Below, one piece after another: positions 32,664 through 44,331 of a stretch of 64,000 nucleotides of DNA (positions are counted from its first letter, which is position 1; the number at the start of each line of letters is the position of its first letter). Below the pieces are notes generated by a model. The model searched no databases and was not told the origin of the DNA. It saw only the letters and a list, made by a program, of their open reading frames with translations. The translations under genes and the position numbers were made by a program. This DNA comes from Saussurea involucrata (taxonomy: Eukaryota; Streptophyta; Magnoliopsida; Asterales; Asteraceae): positions 31,685,870 to 31,749,869 of the forward strand of contig CM066317.1 of NCBI GenBank assembly GCA_033807775.1. The letters run 5' to 3'.

Positions 32664-35600
32664 ATGGTTTTTGAGGCTGCTAATAATATACTTGTTTTCA
32701 AGTCCAGCTTATGGGCTATTCTTCTATTCCTGTTCTCTTCCAACTCAAGTATGGTAACATAATTATTTTACTTGTTGCAATAGTATATATATAATATAAA
32801 GTTTTGTATAACAATTTCATATTGTTATTTCAGTGGCATTTGATCCTTTGGATCCTTTTGGGAATATAACAATCAAATGGGATGTCATCTCTTGGACCGC
32901 AGATGGTTATGTGGTGAGTAGAGGTGATCATTTACGGGCTTGGACGGGTCATGGGCTGGGCCTAACATACTTTTTCTTGTACCAAATTTAACTCGGAAAC
33001 GAGATTTGACGAATTAAATTTTATGCAGGCGACTGTGACGATGAACAATTTCCAAATGTATAGGCATATCATGAACCCCGGGTGGACCCTGGGCTGGAAT
33101 TGGGCCAAGAAAGAAGTGATTTGGTCAATGGTGGGAGCCCAAACCACTGAACAAGGAGATTGTTCCAAGTTCAAAGGAGGAAACCAACCACATTGTTGTA
33201 AGAGGAACCCTGTGGTGGTTGATTTGCTTCCTGGTGTTCCTTATAATCAACAGATTTCGAATTGTTGTAAAGGTGGTGTGGTGTCATCGTGGGGTCAGGA
33301 TCCTTCGGCTGCTGTTTCGGCTTTTCAAGTTAGTGTTGGACTTTCTGGGACTTCGAATAAAACTGTTAAACTGCCGAAGAACTTCACTTTGCTTGCCCCC
33401 GGTCCGGGTTACACTTGTGGGCCCGCCACAATTGTGCCGTCTACGGTCTATCTTACCGCTGATAAAAGAAGAAAGACTCAAGCTTTAAGTAAATCTCTCA
33501 TCACCCTCTTTCAAATATTAAATGTCTAGTAATTATTAAAGACTACCAACATAACTATAACTAGTACTCCCTCCGTCCCAAAATAGGTGTCTACATTTCT
33601 ATTTTAGTAGTGTCCATTTTCAAGAGTGAGTATCTACTTCCCGATTATGCCCATTAATTTATAGAGAAACTCATTACAGTATCTATTATTGAGGGTAAAA
33701 TTGTCATTTAGTTAATAAAAAAGTGTATATAACTTCATATTTCTAAAAATACTTATTCAACTAAATGACCTCTTGACAAGTGTTTTTTGAATCTATGCCT
33801 TATAACAACTTTTTTAGGCATTCTTGTCTATCAAAGTGACGTCCTTTCTATTCCCTTTGTCCCAAAATAAATGTCCACGATGGAAATGACACACATGTTT
33901 AGAAATATGTAATTATACGATTTTTTAGTTAACCAAATCATAATTTTACCCTTAATAATAGAGAGAGAAAGTTTCTCCATCTTATGATTAAGGGTAGAAT
34001 CGGAAAGTAAATATTTACTTTTGAAAGTAAACACTTATTTTGGAACAAATTAAATTAGAAATATGGACACTTATTTTGGACAGATGAAGTATCAAATAGT
34101 GGCATCCTCGAATCTATCACGAGGTGATGGAATTTAAAATAACGTGTCAGATGTTTAATCAAAGGACACATAGAGAAAAAATGTGTTACTTTTTTATGGA
34201 CATTTATTTTGAAACATAGGGAGTAAGAGATAGGCACATGGAAGGCGTGGGACCCACATGTTTTTTTTCTTTTTGGAATACGTTCTCACCCCGTTCCTTT
34301 TTCATTGTGAACATCGACTATCTGGTCGCAGTGACATGGAACGTGACATGCACATACTCTCAGTTTTTGGTATCCAAACATCCACGTTGTTGCGTATCCT
34401 TTTCTTCCTTCTACAACGAAACCATCACTCCTTGCCCATCTTGTTCTTGTGGTTGCCACAATAAAGACAAATGTATCAAGTAAGAGTTCCTAATCAAAAT
34501 ATGCCCAAAAAATTGCTACTAAAAGTTAAATGTGATGATCGATAACAAACTGTAAATTGTGGTTTTGAAAATGCAGGAGCGATTCAAAGAGGCTGAGCAT
34601 GGTGGGGATAAATACTCCGAGAAAAGATAACGAGCCATTGCTACAATGCACCCATCATATGTGTCCCATTCGGGTGCACTGGCACGTGAAGCAGAACTAT
34701 AAAGACTATTGGCGCGTAAAAATGGCGGTCACCAATTTCAATTACAGGCTTAACTATACACAATGGACTCTCGTGGCCCAACACCCAAATCTCAACAATG
34801 TGACCCAAGTTTTTAGCTTCGATTACAAGCCACTAGTTCCATATCAATCCATAAGTGAGTCGAACATGGGTAGTTCAATAATTTACCAATTCTTATTGTG
34901 CTTTTTGGAACACAGACTGAAGTAGCCGGGTGAAGGAATCACTACAACAAAATTGAGTTTATAGGACGCCTAAAATAAATAAGTGTCTTAATAGAGTGTT
35001 GCGTAGGACTAGCATCCTGTCTAAAAGTGTTACAAAAAATTTATAGGATCGCTTTTCGCCGTCGTAAGCAGTTTTTTACAACAATTTTCAAATAAAGCGT
35101 TATACTAACTATTTTACAGGACGCTATTTGAAAAAGTGTCCAATAAACACGAGTGTCCTCTAAAAAGATGGGTTTATAGGATACTTCTCAAAAGCGTCCT
35201 ATAAAATTAGTTAATACGACACTTTATTTTGAAAATGTCCTAGTAAACTTGTCATGTCGCTCAAAAGCGTCTTATAACACTTTTAGTTAGGATGTTTTTT
35301 CATTTGGTCCTATAAACTTAGGTCCTATAAAATACTCTATTAGGACGCTTATTTATTTAGCCGTCCTATAAAGTCAATTTTATTGTAGTGAATTGTGAAA
35401 GTCCGAAGGTTTTAAGCTTTTAATTTGACATAGGTAGTTCAGTAATTTACCAATTTTGTCTCATCTCCCTATTTCTATATCCACCTGTTTTGGTTGGACA
35501 AAAAAATGCATTTTTGTACCACTCAGTGACGTCCTCCCAATCTAAGGGGCTGTTTGTTTACCTCTTAATAGTTCCAAAGAGGCAACATCTGAATCGCTAA

Positions 35601-36174
35601 AAGGTGAATCTTGTTTGAAAATAAATTTTTTTGTCTCTTAATGGTTCTAAACCCTCTGAATGATTTTGTATCTTGGGCCTCCCTTAGTCATTCACTCATT
35701 CAGCGCCCTAGTTTCATTCTAAACAATTATCAAACAACCATATTTAATTTTGCACTATATCATAAGAGCCTCTTAATCATTCTAACCACTTAATCATTCT
35801 GACCACTTAATCGTCCTGCACCAAACCATTCAGCAAACAACCCCTATTTTTATAAAACCGTGAAGTAATTTGGTTGGTGGTGTGCAGATGACACTGGGAT
35901 GTTTTATGGAATGAAGTTCTACAATGATTTGTTAATGGAAGCTGGACCAACCGGAAACGTGCAGTCGGAAGTGCTTATGCAAAAAGACAAGAACACGTTT
36001 ACGTTTAAGCAGGGTTGGGCTTTCCCTCGCAAAGTTTACTTCAACGGGGAAGAATGCAAGCTGCCCCCGCCTGAGGAATACCCTTCTCTGCCAAACTCCG
36101 CCACCACTGAATCAGTCATGATTTCAGCCATGGCAGCTTCGGCTTTTTGGTTCCTACAGGTTTTCGTTTGGTGA
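32664..36174 (+). CDS. COBL: COBRA-like GPI-anchored protein, gene 2 (complete)
   Basis: Six exons, 32664-32748, 32834-32913, 33029-33488, 34332-34479, 34577-34854 and 35888-36174, sum to 1338 nt, that is 445 residues plus stop, with no interruption. A signal peptide (about residues 1-29, SLWAILLFLFSS core) is followed by AFDPLDPFGNITIKWDVISW, the conserved cellulose-binding-like N-terminal domain, CCVS at residues 228-231 with CPSCSCGC after it, THHMCPIRVHWHVKQNYKDY, and GWAFPRKVYFNGEEC. The C-terminal AMAASAFWFLQVFVW after LPNS is a GPI-attachment signal. Length and motifs match the COBRA/COBL1 group (about 450 residues), which controls oriented cellulose deposition in expanding cells. Introns 3 and 5 contain MITEs. 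It lies about 1.2 kb after gene 1 in the same orientation. Confidence 0.94.
33567..34223. mobile_element. Stowaway-type MITE in COBL gene 2 intron 3
   Basis: Starts CTCCCTCCGTCCCAAAATA and ends TATTTTGAAACATAGGGAG, flanked by TA on both sides. These are the hallmarks of Stowaway (Tc1/mariner-derived) elements. A second Stowaway sits inside it. Confidence 0.8.
33851..34089. mobile_element. second Stowaway-type MITE nested in the first
   Basis: Starts TTCCCTTTGTCCCAAAATA and ends TATTTTGGACAGATGAAG, flanked by TA at 33849-33850 and 34090-34091. Confidence 0.7.
34940..35390. mobile_element. non-autonomous CACTA element in COBL gene 2 intron 5
   Basis: 451 bp with termini CACTACAACAAAATTGA and TCAATTTTATTGTAGTG, and a 3-bp TSD AAT (34937-34939 and 35391-35393). 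This is the CACTA signature. The interior repeats TTATAGGACGCT-like words many times in both orientations, as expected for sub-terminal transposase-binding sites. Confidence 0.88.
35545..35845. mobile_element. possible hAT-type MITE in COBL gene 2 intron 5
   Basis: Ends AGGGGCTGTTTG and CAAACAACCCCT are inverted with one gap, and inner CTCTTAAT and ATTCAG words are mirrored. No 8-bp duplication was found. Confidence 0.45.
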
Positions 36175-36752
36175 CATCGCTGGTTTATGTTATGGCTGGT
36201 TCAGCCAAGATTTTGATGAGTGCTGAATACATGTATGTGTGCATTTATATTGAAAGTGTCTCACACTTTTTGTGACTCAAATTGTATGCATTTTTCTTGT
36301 GTTTCTAGATTTCATTTTTCGTGTGTAAATGAATGGATTTCTAACATGTATGATGTGTAAAAGAAACGGAAATGTGTAACGAGGGTAACCAAGTAAATGC
36401 AATGAAAACGAATAACAAACTTAACGATTTGACATGGCTTTATTGTCGGTTTGATAATGTTCGTCCATAAATCACTTTGTATGTTGATAATCAATTGAGA
36501 AATGCAACAAAATCTTATCTTTACAATGATTCTAACAAGTAATCCACAAGGTAAATAAATCTCCACTATGGCATATGGTTAATTTTGTATAAAATGTTGT
36601 GTTTGGTATGGAAATCGGACTGGACTGGACTGGATTGAACTGGATTCGACTCGACTAATTGTGTGTTTGGTGTTTGATACGGTTATGTTAGAACTTGACG
36701 AGTTGTTTGTATGGTGTTCGGTAAGTTGGGCATGATTGGACAAAAATGTTGA
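36175..36752 (+). other. 3' flank of COBL gene 2
   Basis: Probable 3' UTR followed by AT-rich intergenic sequence, with a short GGACT repeat at about 36617-36632. No gene was seen. Confidence 0.4.
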
Positions 36753-36771
36753 AATTAGCATATTATTCTTT

Positions 36772-36953
36772 TTTGAAGGAAGAACTCCGGCAATATTATA
36801 AAAACAAAGAAAAAATAAGAGGGGCAAAAGCCCTTACAAGAAATCAACGCCAAGGAAAGGCCCCACAACAAGCCAAACCAAGCACGGACAGATCCAGCCT
36901 AACGGAAAAGAAACCACCCCCGAGCCAACAACGGGCCGAACAAAACCCCAAAC
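36772..36953 (-). mobile_element. 5'-truncated LINE 3' end
   Basis: A 182-bp insert flanked by a perfect 19-bp target-site duplication AATTAGCATATTATTCTTT (36753-36771 and 36954-36972). On the minus strand it ends TTTTTATAATATTGCCGGAG, CTTCCTTC and a short A-run, typical of the 3' end of plant L1-type LINEs. There is no coding sequence. Confidence 0.8.
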
Positions 36954-37182
36954 AATTAGCATATTATTCTTTGAATGATATTTAATGTTTTTTTTATCAA
37001 ATTGATAGTTATAAAGGTTATAAATCAACTAAATGTTTAGATAAACTATTTTTACAAGACCTGGGGTTGAGTAAGAATAAGAGTTATAGTGATAACAGAA
37101 CCTTCATTGATCTATTTCTATCCACCATAACTAAAACTTTAACAAACTCGTATGAAAATTATTAAGATATGTAGAAATTCGT

Positions 37183-37577
37183 GGAGCTGTGTTCTTTAAT
37201 CTGGAGAGAGAAGAAAGGGAGATAAAAGAAAGGAAAGGAAAATAATTTTTTCATTTATGCTCTTAAAAGGGAAGGAAAATGAAGGAATAAAATAAATTAT
37301 TTTTCATGTTATTAAACAGGAGAGAAAAGAAAAGAAATATGTAATTTTTATAAATATACCTTTTAAAAATATATCATTTATAATTAAAGGTCGGGTAGTT
37401 TAGTAATTTCAATAACTTTAGTAATTTTTTAAATAGTTTCAATTTCTTTCATTTTTTTCCTTCCGTTTCCTCCCACGTATGAAATAGGAAACTTATCATT
37501 ATTTTTCTTCCGTTTTCTTTCCTTTCTCTTCTAAAAATATTTCAAGAACACTAGTTTTTTTCCTCGCCAGCTCGTCT
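37183..37577. mobile_element. possible MITE related to the 8508-8979 element
   Basis: The left part is GGAAAGGAAA-rich after TGTGTTCTTTAATCTGG and the right part is the complement, ending near CAAGAACACTAG. This resembles 8508-8979 in internal composition. The ends are imprecise and no TSD was seen. Confidence 0.35.
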
Positions 37578-37864
37578 TTCCTTTCCTTTATTCCCTTTCC
37601 TTCTTAACATCTGTAGATAGAGGCTTTTGTTGTTTAGGAATGGATCATCCGATTTTTACTTCTAGAATTTCATTTACTCCCAAGTAAAGAAATTCAACCT
37701 TAAATGAAAACAAACATTTTAGTTAAATTAGGAAATCAATAATTTTGGTAATTTTACTTAAAATTTTAATCAAAGGGTATTTTAGGTGTTTTAGAATTTT
37801 CCTTTCTTCTTTCTCCGTTCTCCTCTCTTTCAGCGAACATTATTCCGACGAATACATAATGAAC

Positions 37865-38074
37865 ATTGTGATACTTTGTAAACATCGAGAATACGTGATA
37901 CATATTGTGATATCCTTTTGTAAACATTGAAAATAACGAGAAATAAATAAGACATGTTGTGATACCCTCGTAAAACAACGAAGATACACTGTGATATACT
38001 TTGTAAACAACGATGATAGATATTGTGATAGCCAATCATTCTAAACTTGAAGACAAAAACTTACTGTGATCCAT
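37865..38074. repeat. GTGATA-rich degenerate tandem repeat, left half
   Basis: Units with TTGTGATA and TTTGTAAACAACGA recur about four times. The repeat continues after the gypsy insertion at 54568-54625 (ACTATGATCC, ACTGTGATACC). Confidence 0.65.
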
Positions 38075-38171
38075 TGTAATAACCGAGTTTAGATAAAGAA
38101 GTATAAGTTGAGTGAGGAAAATAGAAACTTTAATCTTGGAGGGGCCAAAAGGTAATTTGGGGAAATTGGGG

Positions 38172-38178
38172 TATAAAA
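38172..38178 (+). promoter_or_regulatory. TATA box of the outer LTR
   Basis: GGGTATAAAACT lies 97 bp into the LTR and is conserved in the 3' copy at 53168-53174. Confidence 0.5.
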
Positions 38179-38576
38179 CTCACAAGAAGGGCACAAAACC
38201 CTATGTAATCATTTTGTTACTCTTGTTGGCGACTAGAGAGAGAGCAGAAAAGGAAGATTTGGTTTCAATCTACAACCGTGAAGAAGAGGAGGAACTCTTG
38301 AAAGCAATCAACTCAAGGTAATGATCTAGACTCATTTCCTCTCAGCTTCTATCAATTTAGTTTTGGAATAAATGAGATTTTGGAGGAATTGGAATTTATG
38401 GGTAATTGTATACGAGTGAACTGCTCACTTGTGTTTTTCAAAATGTGAAGAATGTTTGCCTTGTAAAGTAATATCGTATAGAGATTTATTTGATTTGTGA
38501 AAGACTGTGCGTGGTTAAGCTCATTCGAATCGATTATCGAGCATTGCTTCTAACCCGGAAATTGGGTTCCGATATG

Positions 38577-38690
38577 GTAGATCCGGAATTAGCATGTTCC
38601 GGTATGGTAGATCCGGAATTAGCATGTTCCGGTATGGTAGACCCGGAATTAGCATGTTCCGGTATGGTAGACCCGGAATTAGCATGATCC
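38577..38690 (+). repeat. 30-bp hairpin minisatellite in the 5' LTR
   Basis: Four units of CCGGAATTAGCATGTTCCGG with TATGGTAGA(T/C) spacers. The 3' LTR has only two units (53579-53628), so the array changes length between copies. Confidence 0.85.
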
Positions 38691-38959
38691 GGTATGAGGA
38701 TCGGAATCCGAAAAGGATCCGGTATTGGGCCAGAATCCGGAATATGATCTGGTAGCGGTCGGGATCCCGGATTTGGATCCGGTATGTGAGTGGGATCCGG
38801 AACTACGGTTTTGGATTCGGTAGTATTAGTCAAGAGTGAGAATATGTTCAGAAGGGAGAAGGGGTTGACTTAGGACTTACGATTTTTATTCTGTTATCAT
38901 CATAGGTGTTTCCCCTTAAAATCTGAAATTTTCGTGAGGAGTAATTGCTAAAGCGCCAG

Positions 38960-39397
38960 GTGAGTTTTTTCTAACTAAAAATACGTGTTTTTAACGTGTT
39001 TTCTGAAGTAAGTAAATGAAGAGAAATGTGATGTTATTTACATGAAATATCTATATGAAAGTTTATTTAAGATGTATGCATACATTGTGGTTAGACGTAA
39101 ATTGGCTAAGTCGGGGGGGGGGGGGGGGGGGGTAGCCCGCCAGTGCTCATACCGGGGGGTGTCCCGTTTATGCCATGGGAGGAGTGACTCAGTAAGGCAG
39201 TGTGAGACTGACACGTTATCACTTCCGAGTGACTTCAGTGTGCCATTTACGAGTGTGAAGTTACTTGCAAGTTTTATTTAAAAACTATTTTTGAAAGTTA
39301 TGAATTGTTTTAATATGATTTGAGAACTGTTGTATTGAGGGAACTCACTAGACCTCATGGTCTAACCCTCACATTTTCCAAACCAAACCTTTTTCAG
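38960..39397 (+). other. candidate LTR intron
   Basis: Donor GCCAG|GTGAGTTTT, hairpin TAGACC-TCAT-GGTCTA (39349-39364) carrying CTAAC, acceptor TTTTTCAG|GTAAGC; 438 bp. The 3' LTR copy is 53897-54323. Confidence 0.45.
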
Positions 39398-39643
39398 GTA
39401 AGCGTACAGTAGATGGCACTAGTAAGTGCAAGAAGAAGGCTTGTGCGTAAAGCTTTGGTCTAGGAGGAGATTATTCTATTAGTAAGTCAAGCTTAGTATT
39501 CTAGAAATCTCAGTTGTGTAATAGGTTGTTTCCGCCAACCTTCTGATGTACTCGTTGTATGAAGATGTTAATTTGAGGCCGTTTCGACGAGTTATTTAAT
39601 TATTGTTGCTTATGCTTTATTCATTGAGTTGGGTTGTTATAAT

Positions 39644-39656
39644 TGGTATCAGAGCC
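39644..39656 (+). other. primer-binding site, tRNA-iMet
   Basis: TGGTATCAGAGCC directly after the 5' LTR. Confidence 0.9.
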
Positions 39657-42165
39657 ATAGTTTAAGGGATTTAGGTGACCGGATGGGCCTAAACTTAAAC
39701 TGTGAAGTAGGAGGAAGCACAACTGAGATATAGGATGTTGTAGGAAAGATCACTTTAAGTGCGTTAGTGATAGAGTAGCGAGGACCGTCATGTAAGGTAA
39801 ATTTGTAATTACATCTGGCCAATGTAATCGCGAATTTACAGGTACATGATCGTGCTCAATTGCTCTTGTTGAGAAGACCGATGAGTGTGGTAGTATGTAG
39901 TGAGTTTTGACCTTGTGATGACTGCAATGGGTCGAGGTATCGTGAGAAATCGCACGTGATATAATATTAATATCTTCTGGAAGAAGTATTGTGTGGAATG
40001 GTATGAGCCGTCTAGAGGTAGAATTTCGTGGGCTCGAAGAGGTTGAATGATTGATTTTGGGTAAAAACTCCTGGTTTCTGGTGAGTCCCCGTTCTAGAAA
40101 TCGTGGGGTAGACCAGTTGGGATGGTAAGGAGGGACAGTGTCGAAATCTTGAAAGCATCAATTCAAGAACGAGTGGAGGATTAGAGCCCTGACTCTTTAG
40201 TCGAGTTTTTTTTTCAGTTGCAGGATCGATGAAGGGAAGATATCAGTGTGGATTGAAAACATGTAGAGGTAGAACGTGAGGTAATTGGGAAAGACGAAAA
40301 TTGTATGGGATGGTTGAGTAGGTGGGTTGTGGAATGCATGTACAGCAAATTGTTGCAAGGACGAGAGGGCGACAGTTGGTCGAAGGTAGAGTGTCAATGA
40401 TAAGTTGCGTTAGTACACTAGTTGACCTTGTTTGAGTGAGTAGCCTTCAATTGCAAGTAGAGTTTCATGCATTGCGTCCTTATATGTGTTACATGAGCTT
40501 TTTCGTGATTAAAAGTAAATGTGTAAATAGCAATTTTTAGTCGAAAATGAGTCACCGTGTGCAAGCGTGTGTGCAAAGAAAAAGGCAATTCCATTTACGT
40601 CGCACAATAAAATTTTGAGCGTAGCGATTTGCCAAAATATCCCACTCTTTTCATGATAAGTTAAGTTTGTTGCAAAAAGTCAAGAAAACGTTTGGCTGCA
40701 AAGCTTTTATAACCAAAATGAGTATCGACATGTTGATGTCCTATAAATGAGTGTGGGAGCCGACTGGCTTACTTCGTGTTGGTAATTTCTTTCAGAATTT
40801 TGCCGTATAGAAAGATTTTCATTCAATATGTTTCTGTCGTAACAACGTCGTTTTGGTTGAGCAAGATTGAGTTTTACGGAAAAGTTGCATGCGAACGATT
40901 CTCGAGATCGTTGTGTAGGGCATTGGAGTTATGAGAGTGTTGGGGTCATGTGTACCCAAAATGTTTCCAAGTGTTATTTCTTTAAAACGATAAAATGTGC
41001 GAAATGATTTATTTATCGCGTTGTCATGCATGAAGGCTATGAACTCACTAGGTCGTAGAGTTACTACATTTTAAGATAAGGAAGGATTCCGAGAGTGGAG
41101 AGGTGTTGGACAAACCAGGGGAGAATGTTTGTAATTTTGGTATGTGTTCAAGAAGAGAGGTGAACAATGGAAGAGTCGGAAGTGGACTTTGGTGTCGGTT
41201 GTATGGGGGTCTGTACCCTTGTTCGGTAACTGGAAATACAGTTGTCGAGGGACAGTTGTGCCCGGAGGAAGGACTTGAAGCCATCAAGGTGTTGGTATTA
41301 GCAACTCGTTATGAGTAGTGTTGAGAGGTAGAAATGAAATGTCTTCGGGGTCGAACACGAGTTTTGAGGTGGTCTTGTAATATTAACATTACACAAGAAA
41401 GTCTTGAAATTTTTCCCCTTCTAGTGAGGGCGACGGGATGTGAAGTTGATTATGATATGTTGGAAGGATTAAGTTCTGTTAGGAACCCTTGTTGACGGAA
41501 AAGTTAAGAAAGCATCATCAGGTCGAGTATTAATGTTAAAGTCAACAACTATTTAAAGTTCCTGGAGCTGAAGGCGTTGTCAAGAGGTTAGAAGTGGAGA
41601 GAACTACCAAGGTGTGGGTAAATGTAGGAGGTCATTCAGGAAAGATGTATACTTGACGATGGAACACCTCGTGTGGGCGTTAGGAATGTGGAAAAATTGC
41701 TAATTGGTTGAGTGTTTTACTTACGAGGTTTGGTCGGTTCGTAAAAAGATGAAGTATTTAGCACAAACGAAGTGGGTGCATAGATTATATCGATCTATAA
41801 GGGAATGTGCCCTGTCTATGTAATGATCGCAAAGAACCAACAAGAAACGAATATGGTTGAGTTAATTGGAAAATCATGAGTTGATTGGAAAATCATGAGT
41901 TGTGGTTCATCTAGACATGGGGAAAGACAAAGTCGTGAAATAGACTTGGTTATTTATGCGGGTGGATATGAAGGCAAGATTGATTTTATGTACAAATGAC
42001 CGTGGAAAACCTGGTCTTCAGTGTGATGTTATGGGAGGAGGATGTATGGGTGAGTGAGAGGTATCAGTTGCTAAGATAAATGTGCAAGCCAGTGATATAG
42101 TAAGGTGTTGTTAAAAGAAGTGAAACATCAGATGGAAGCCTTTCCGGGGATTTCGGGTGAGTTAT
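39657..42165 (+). other. left interior of the outer gypsy element, unreadable
   Basis: No gag or protease motif can be read in any frame. It should correspond to leader, gag and early pol, but it is short and full of stops. Confidence 0.5.
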
Positions 42166-42410
42166 ACAATTGTAACGTCCCAAAAATTACAAGGAATTAA
42201 AAATTTTAAAACATGCATTTCATCATAAAACAATCACAATTTAATAATTCGTAACTCAAATGAAGTTAACGTCATTAACTCGAACAGTCAATAAAGTTAT
42301 GCAGCGGAAATTTCTTAAAATAAAATCCAAAGGTTTGAAAGTGAAACTTAAACAATTCTCGACACTCCGCGCCTAGTGTGTGTACCGTCAAGCCCGACTG
42401 CCGCTCGCAC

Positions 42411-42852
42411 CTGAAATCACAACATATTGGGAAAGGGTAAGCTAAACGCTTAGTGAATCCTATCACACACGCATGTAGCAACCCCACGTATATCGCCCCT
42501 ACTCGCCAGTAGGCAACATCACCATCACCACGAATATAAATCCACATAATAATTAATGTATAAATACGAACCTCGGTCCCACCGAGGACACCAAAAATAT
42601 ATCGATACAAGCTCAGTCCCACCGAGCCCTCGGTCCCACCGAGTAAAGACATTGATACAAGCTCGGTCCCACCGAGCCCCCCAGTCCCACTGAGGTGTAC
42701 ACAAGCATACATAATTCACATACACATTCAACAGATCACAACTAGATATCACATCCCAACTAATTCACGTAAACACGTAATAACACATAATAACACGTAA
42801 CACAAAATAACGATATACATGAAATTCCTAACTACGCGGTGAGAGAACTCAC
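42411..42852 (-). other. candidate LTR intron
   Basis: In the sense orientation, donor TTTGAG|GTGAGTTC, hairpin TAAGC-GTTTA-GCTTA (42438-42452) with CTTAC, acceptor GATTTCAG|GTGC; 442 bp. The 5' LTR copy (49207-49720) is 514 bp because of array expansion. Confidence 0.45.
42585..42705 (-). repeat. CTCGGTCCCACCGAG hairpin array
   Basis: Five to six units with stems of 5-7 bp and a CCC loop. The 5' LTR (49370-49562) has about two more units. Confidence 0.85.
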
Positions 42853-44318
42853 CTCAAAGCAACACGACGCGCCCACGAGCCGCAACACCGACACGTCAAC
42901 TTTCCTCACTTTTTCCCACCTAAATACGCACTAAAAACGTCAACGGAAAGTCCCAACTCAAACTACGATTACTAACTCACAAAACTAAACATTCCAGCTT
43001 TTTTATCTAAAAACACAGGCCTGTTCGGGACCTGTTTTACCCCCTTGAAACTGATAATTCCAGAAATCAAATTCCATAATCATAAAGTCCCCTGTCTTAG
43101 GGTTCCAGTGACATATCGCACGAGTTCTAACGATTTTTCTACAATTTAATATGAATTTCCTACGAACGACTATCAAAGCTGGAAGTTTCGGAACAGATTG
43201 AAAAAACAGTCAGTTTAGACCTAGCTATAGGCTTAATCGGATTTTCAGTAAAACACGAAAAACCTTCCCAACTCGATTTGTGAATTTTGGGAACCGATTT
43301 CACCTCAAACCGAGTTACGTGGAAAAAGTTATGGTCTATGCAAAACAGGGACAGAATGAGGTTTTCACATAAAATGATAACTTTAGATTACTACCAATAA
43401 GCCATGACTTAATTCAATTCAGACCTGCAATCGACTTTGACTTAGGGTTCTAGGATTATATGTTCAACCATTCCAGCACCACCCACTGCCACCTCCGGCA
43501 GTGGTGGTCGCCGGCGGCGGCAGCGGCAGTCACCGTCGGCGGTGGTGGGGATTGTTTGAAGAAAACTCCGGCGAGATCAACGGAATAACCCGATCACCTC
43601 TCTTGGCCACACACCCACCAACGCACCGCAGATACGCAATATGCCACCCCCGCACTGGTGGCGCACGGCGGCCACACACCGGCAGCCAAGGCTGACGGCG
43701 GCTGTGGTGGTTTCACGGCGACGGGGAGACAACGAAATGAAAAATAAAAAGAAACGAGAAGAGACGGTACCTCTCGCTCAGAAACACAGCAACACAGGAT
43801 CCTCTTCGGTTCCTTCTCCCTCTCACGTTCTCTCGCTGCTACTCCCTCTCGCGCTCTCTCTTTCTCTTCGCTGCTCTCTCTCTCTCTCTTCGCCGTTCTC
43901 CCTCTCTTCGCTGGCAAGACAGCAGCGGCGACAGTTTGCTGGTGGTTTAGGGTGGTCGACGGCGGCAGGGGAATGGGGAGGGGTTTGGTCCGACGAGGGA
44001 GGCAAGGGTAATAGGAGATTAGGGTTTGTGGTTTCTTTTCTTGCGATACACGAACCGAACACAACAGGAGGAGGGGATCGGTTCTCATGGACCGATCCCA
44101 TGCAAACTCTAATAACAAAAGTCACATTTAGCCCCTAGGTTCCAAAGCTAAGCCATTTTTACCCCAAGAATTTAGGATTTTACCAAAAGAATCAACTAAC
44201 ACCAAACTAATCCATTTTTGGTCCTTGCCGTCTAATCCCGATAACAAAACATCGTTAAGAAAACTATTAAGGCAAATAAATAATTAATTAAAATCCATAC
44301 CGGGACACGGGCTTTACA

Positions 44319-44331
44319 ACTCTCCCCCGCT
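44319..44331 (-). other. polypurine tract of the nested gypsy element
   Basis: The minus strand reads AGCGGGGGAGAGT before the 3' LTR. Confidence 0.7.

Larger units (their letters stand above)
38075..39641 (+). repeat. 5' LTR of the outer gypsy element
   Basis: TGTAATAACCGAG to GGTTGTTATA (the terminal CA has mutated to TA). It holds a TATAAAA box at 38172-38178, a 30-bp CCGGAA-TTAGCATG-TTCCGG hairpin array (38577-38690, four units), a poly-G run at about 39114-39131 and the candidate intron 38960-39397. Confidence 0.92.
42171..44318 (-). repeat. 3' LTR of the nested gypsy element
   Basis: TGTAACGTCCCAAAA to CGGGCTTTACA. It contains CCTCGGT-CCC-ACCGAGG hairpin units (42585-42705), a GC-rich part (43490-43730) and a CT-rich tract (43790-43915, GA-rich in sense). 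Long open frames at 43594-44138 are repeat artefacts. Confidence 0.93.

Noticed and set aside
39114..39131. Poly-G run, and poly-C/poly-G runs near 12433 and 11966
   Set aside because: Long homopolymers of uncertain length; may be partly sequencing or assembly effects, and the second LTR copy has a much shorter run.
43594..44138. Long GC-rich frames on both strands, duplicated at 50445-51012
   Set aside because: They lie in the two LTR copies and come from CT/GA-rich and GGCGG-rich sequence; no domain.
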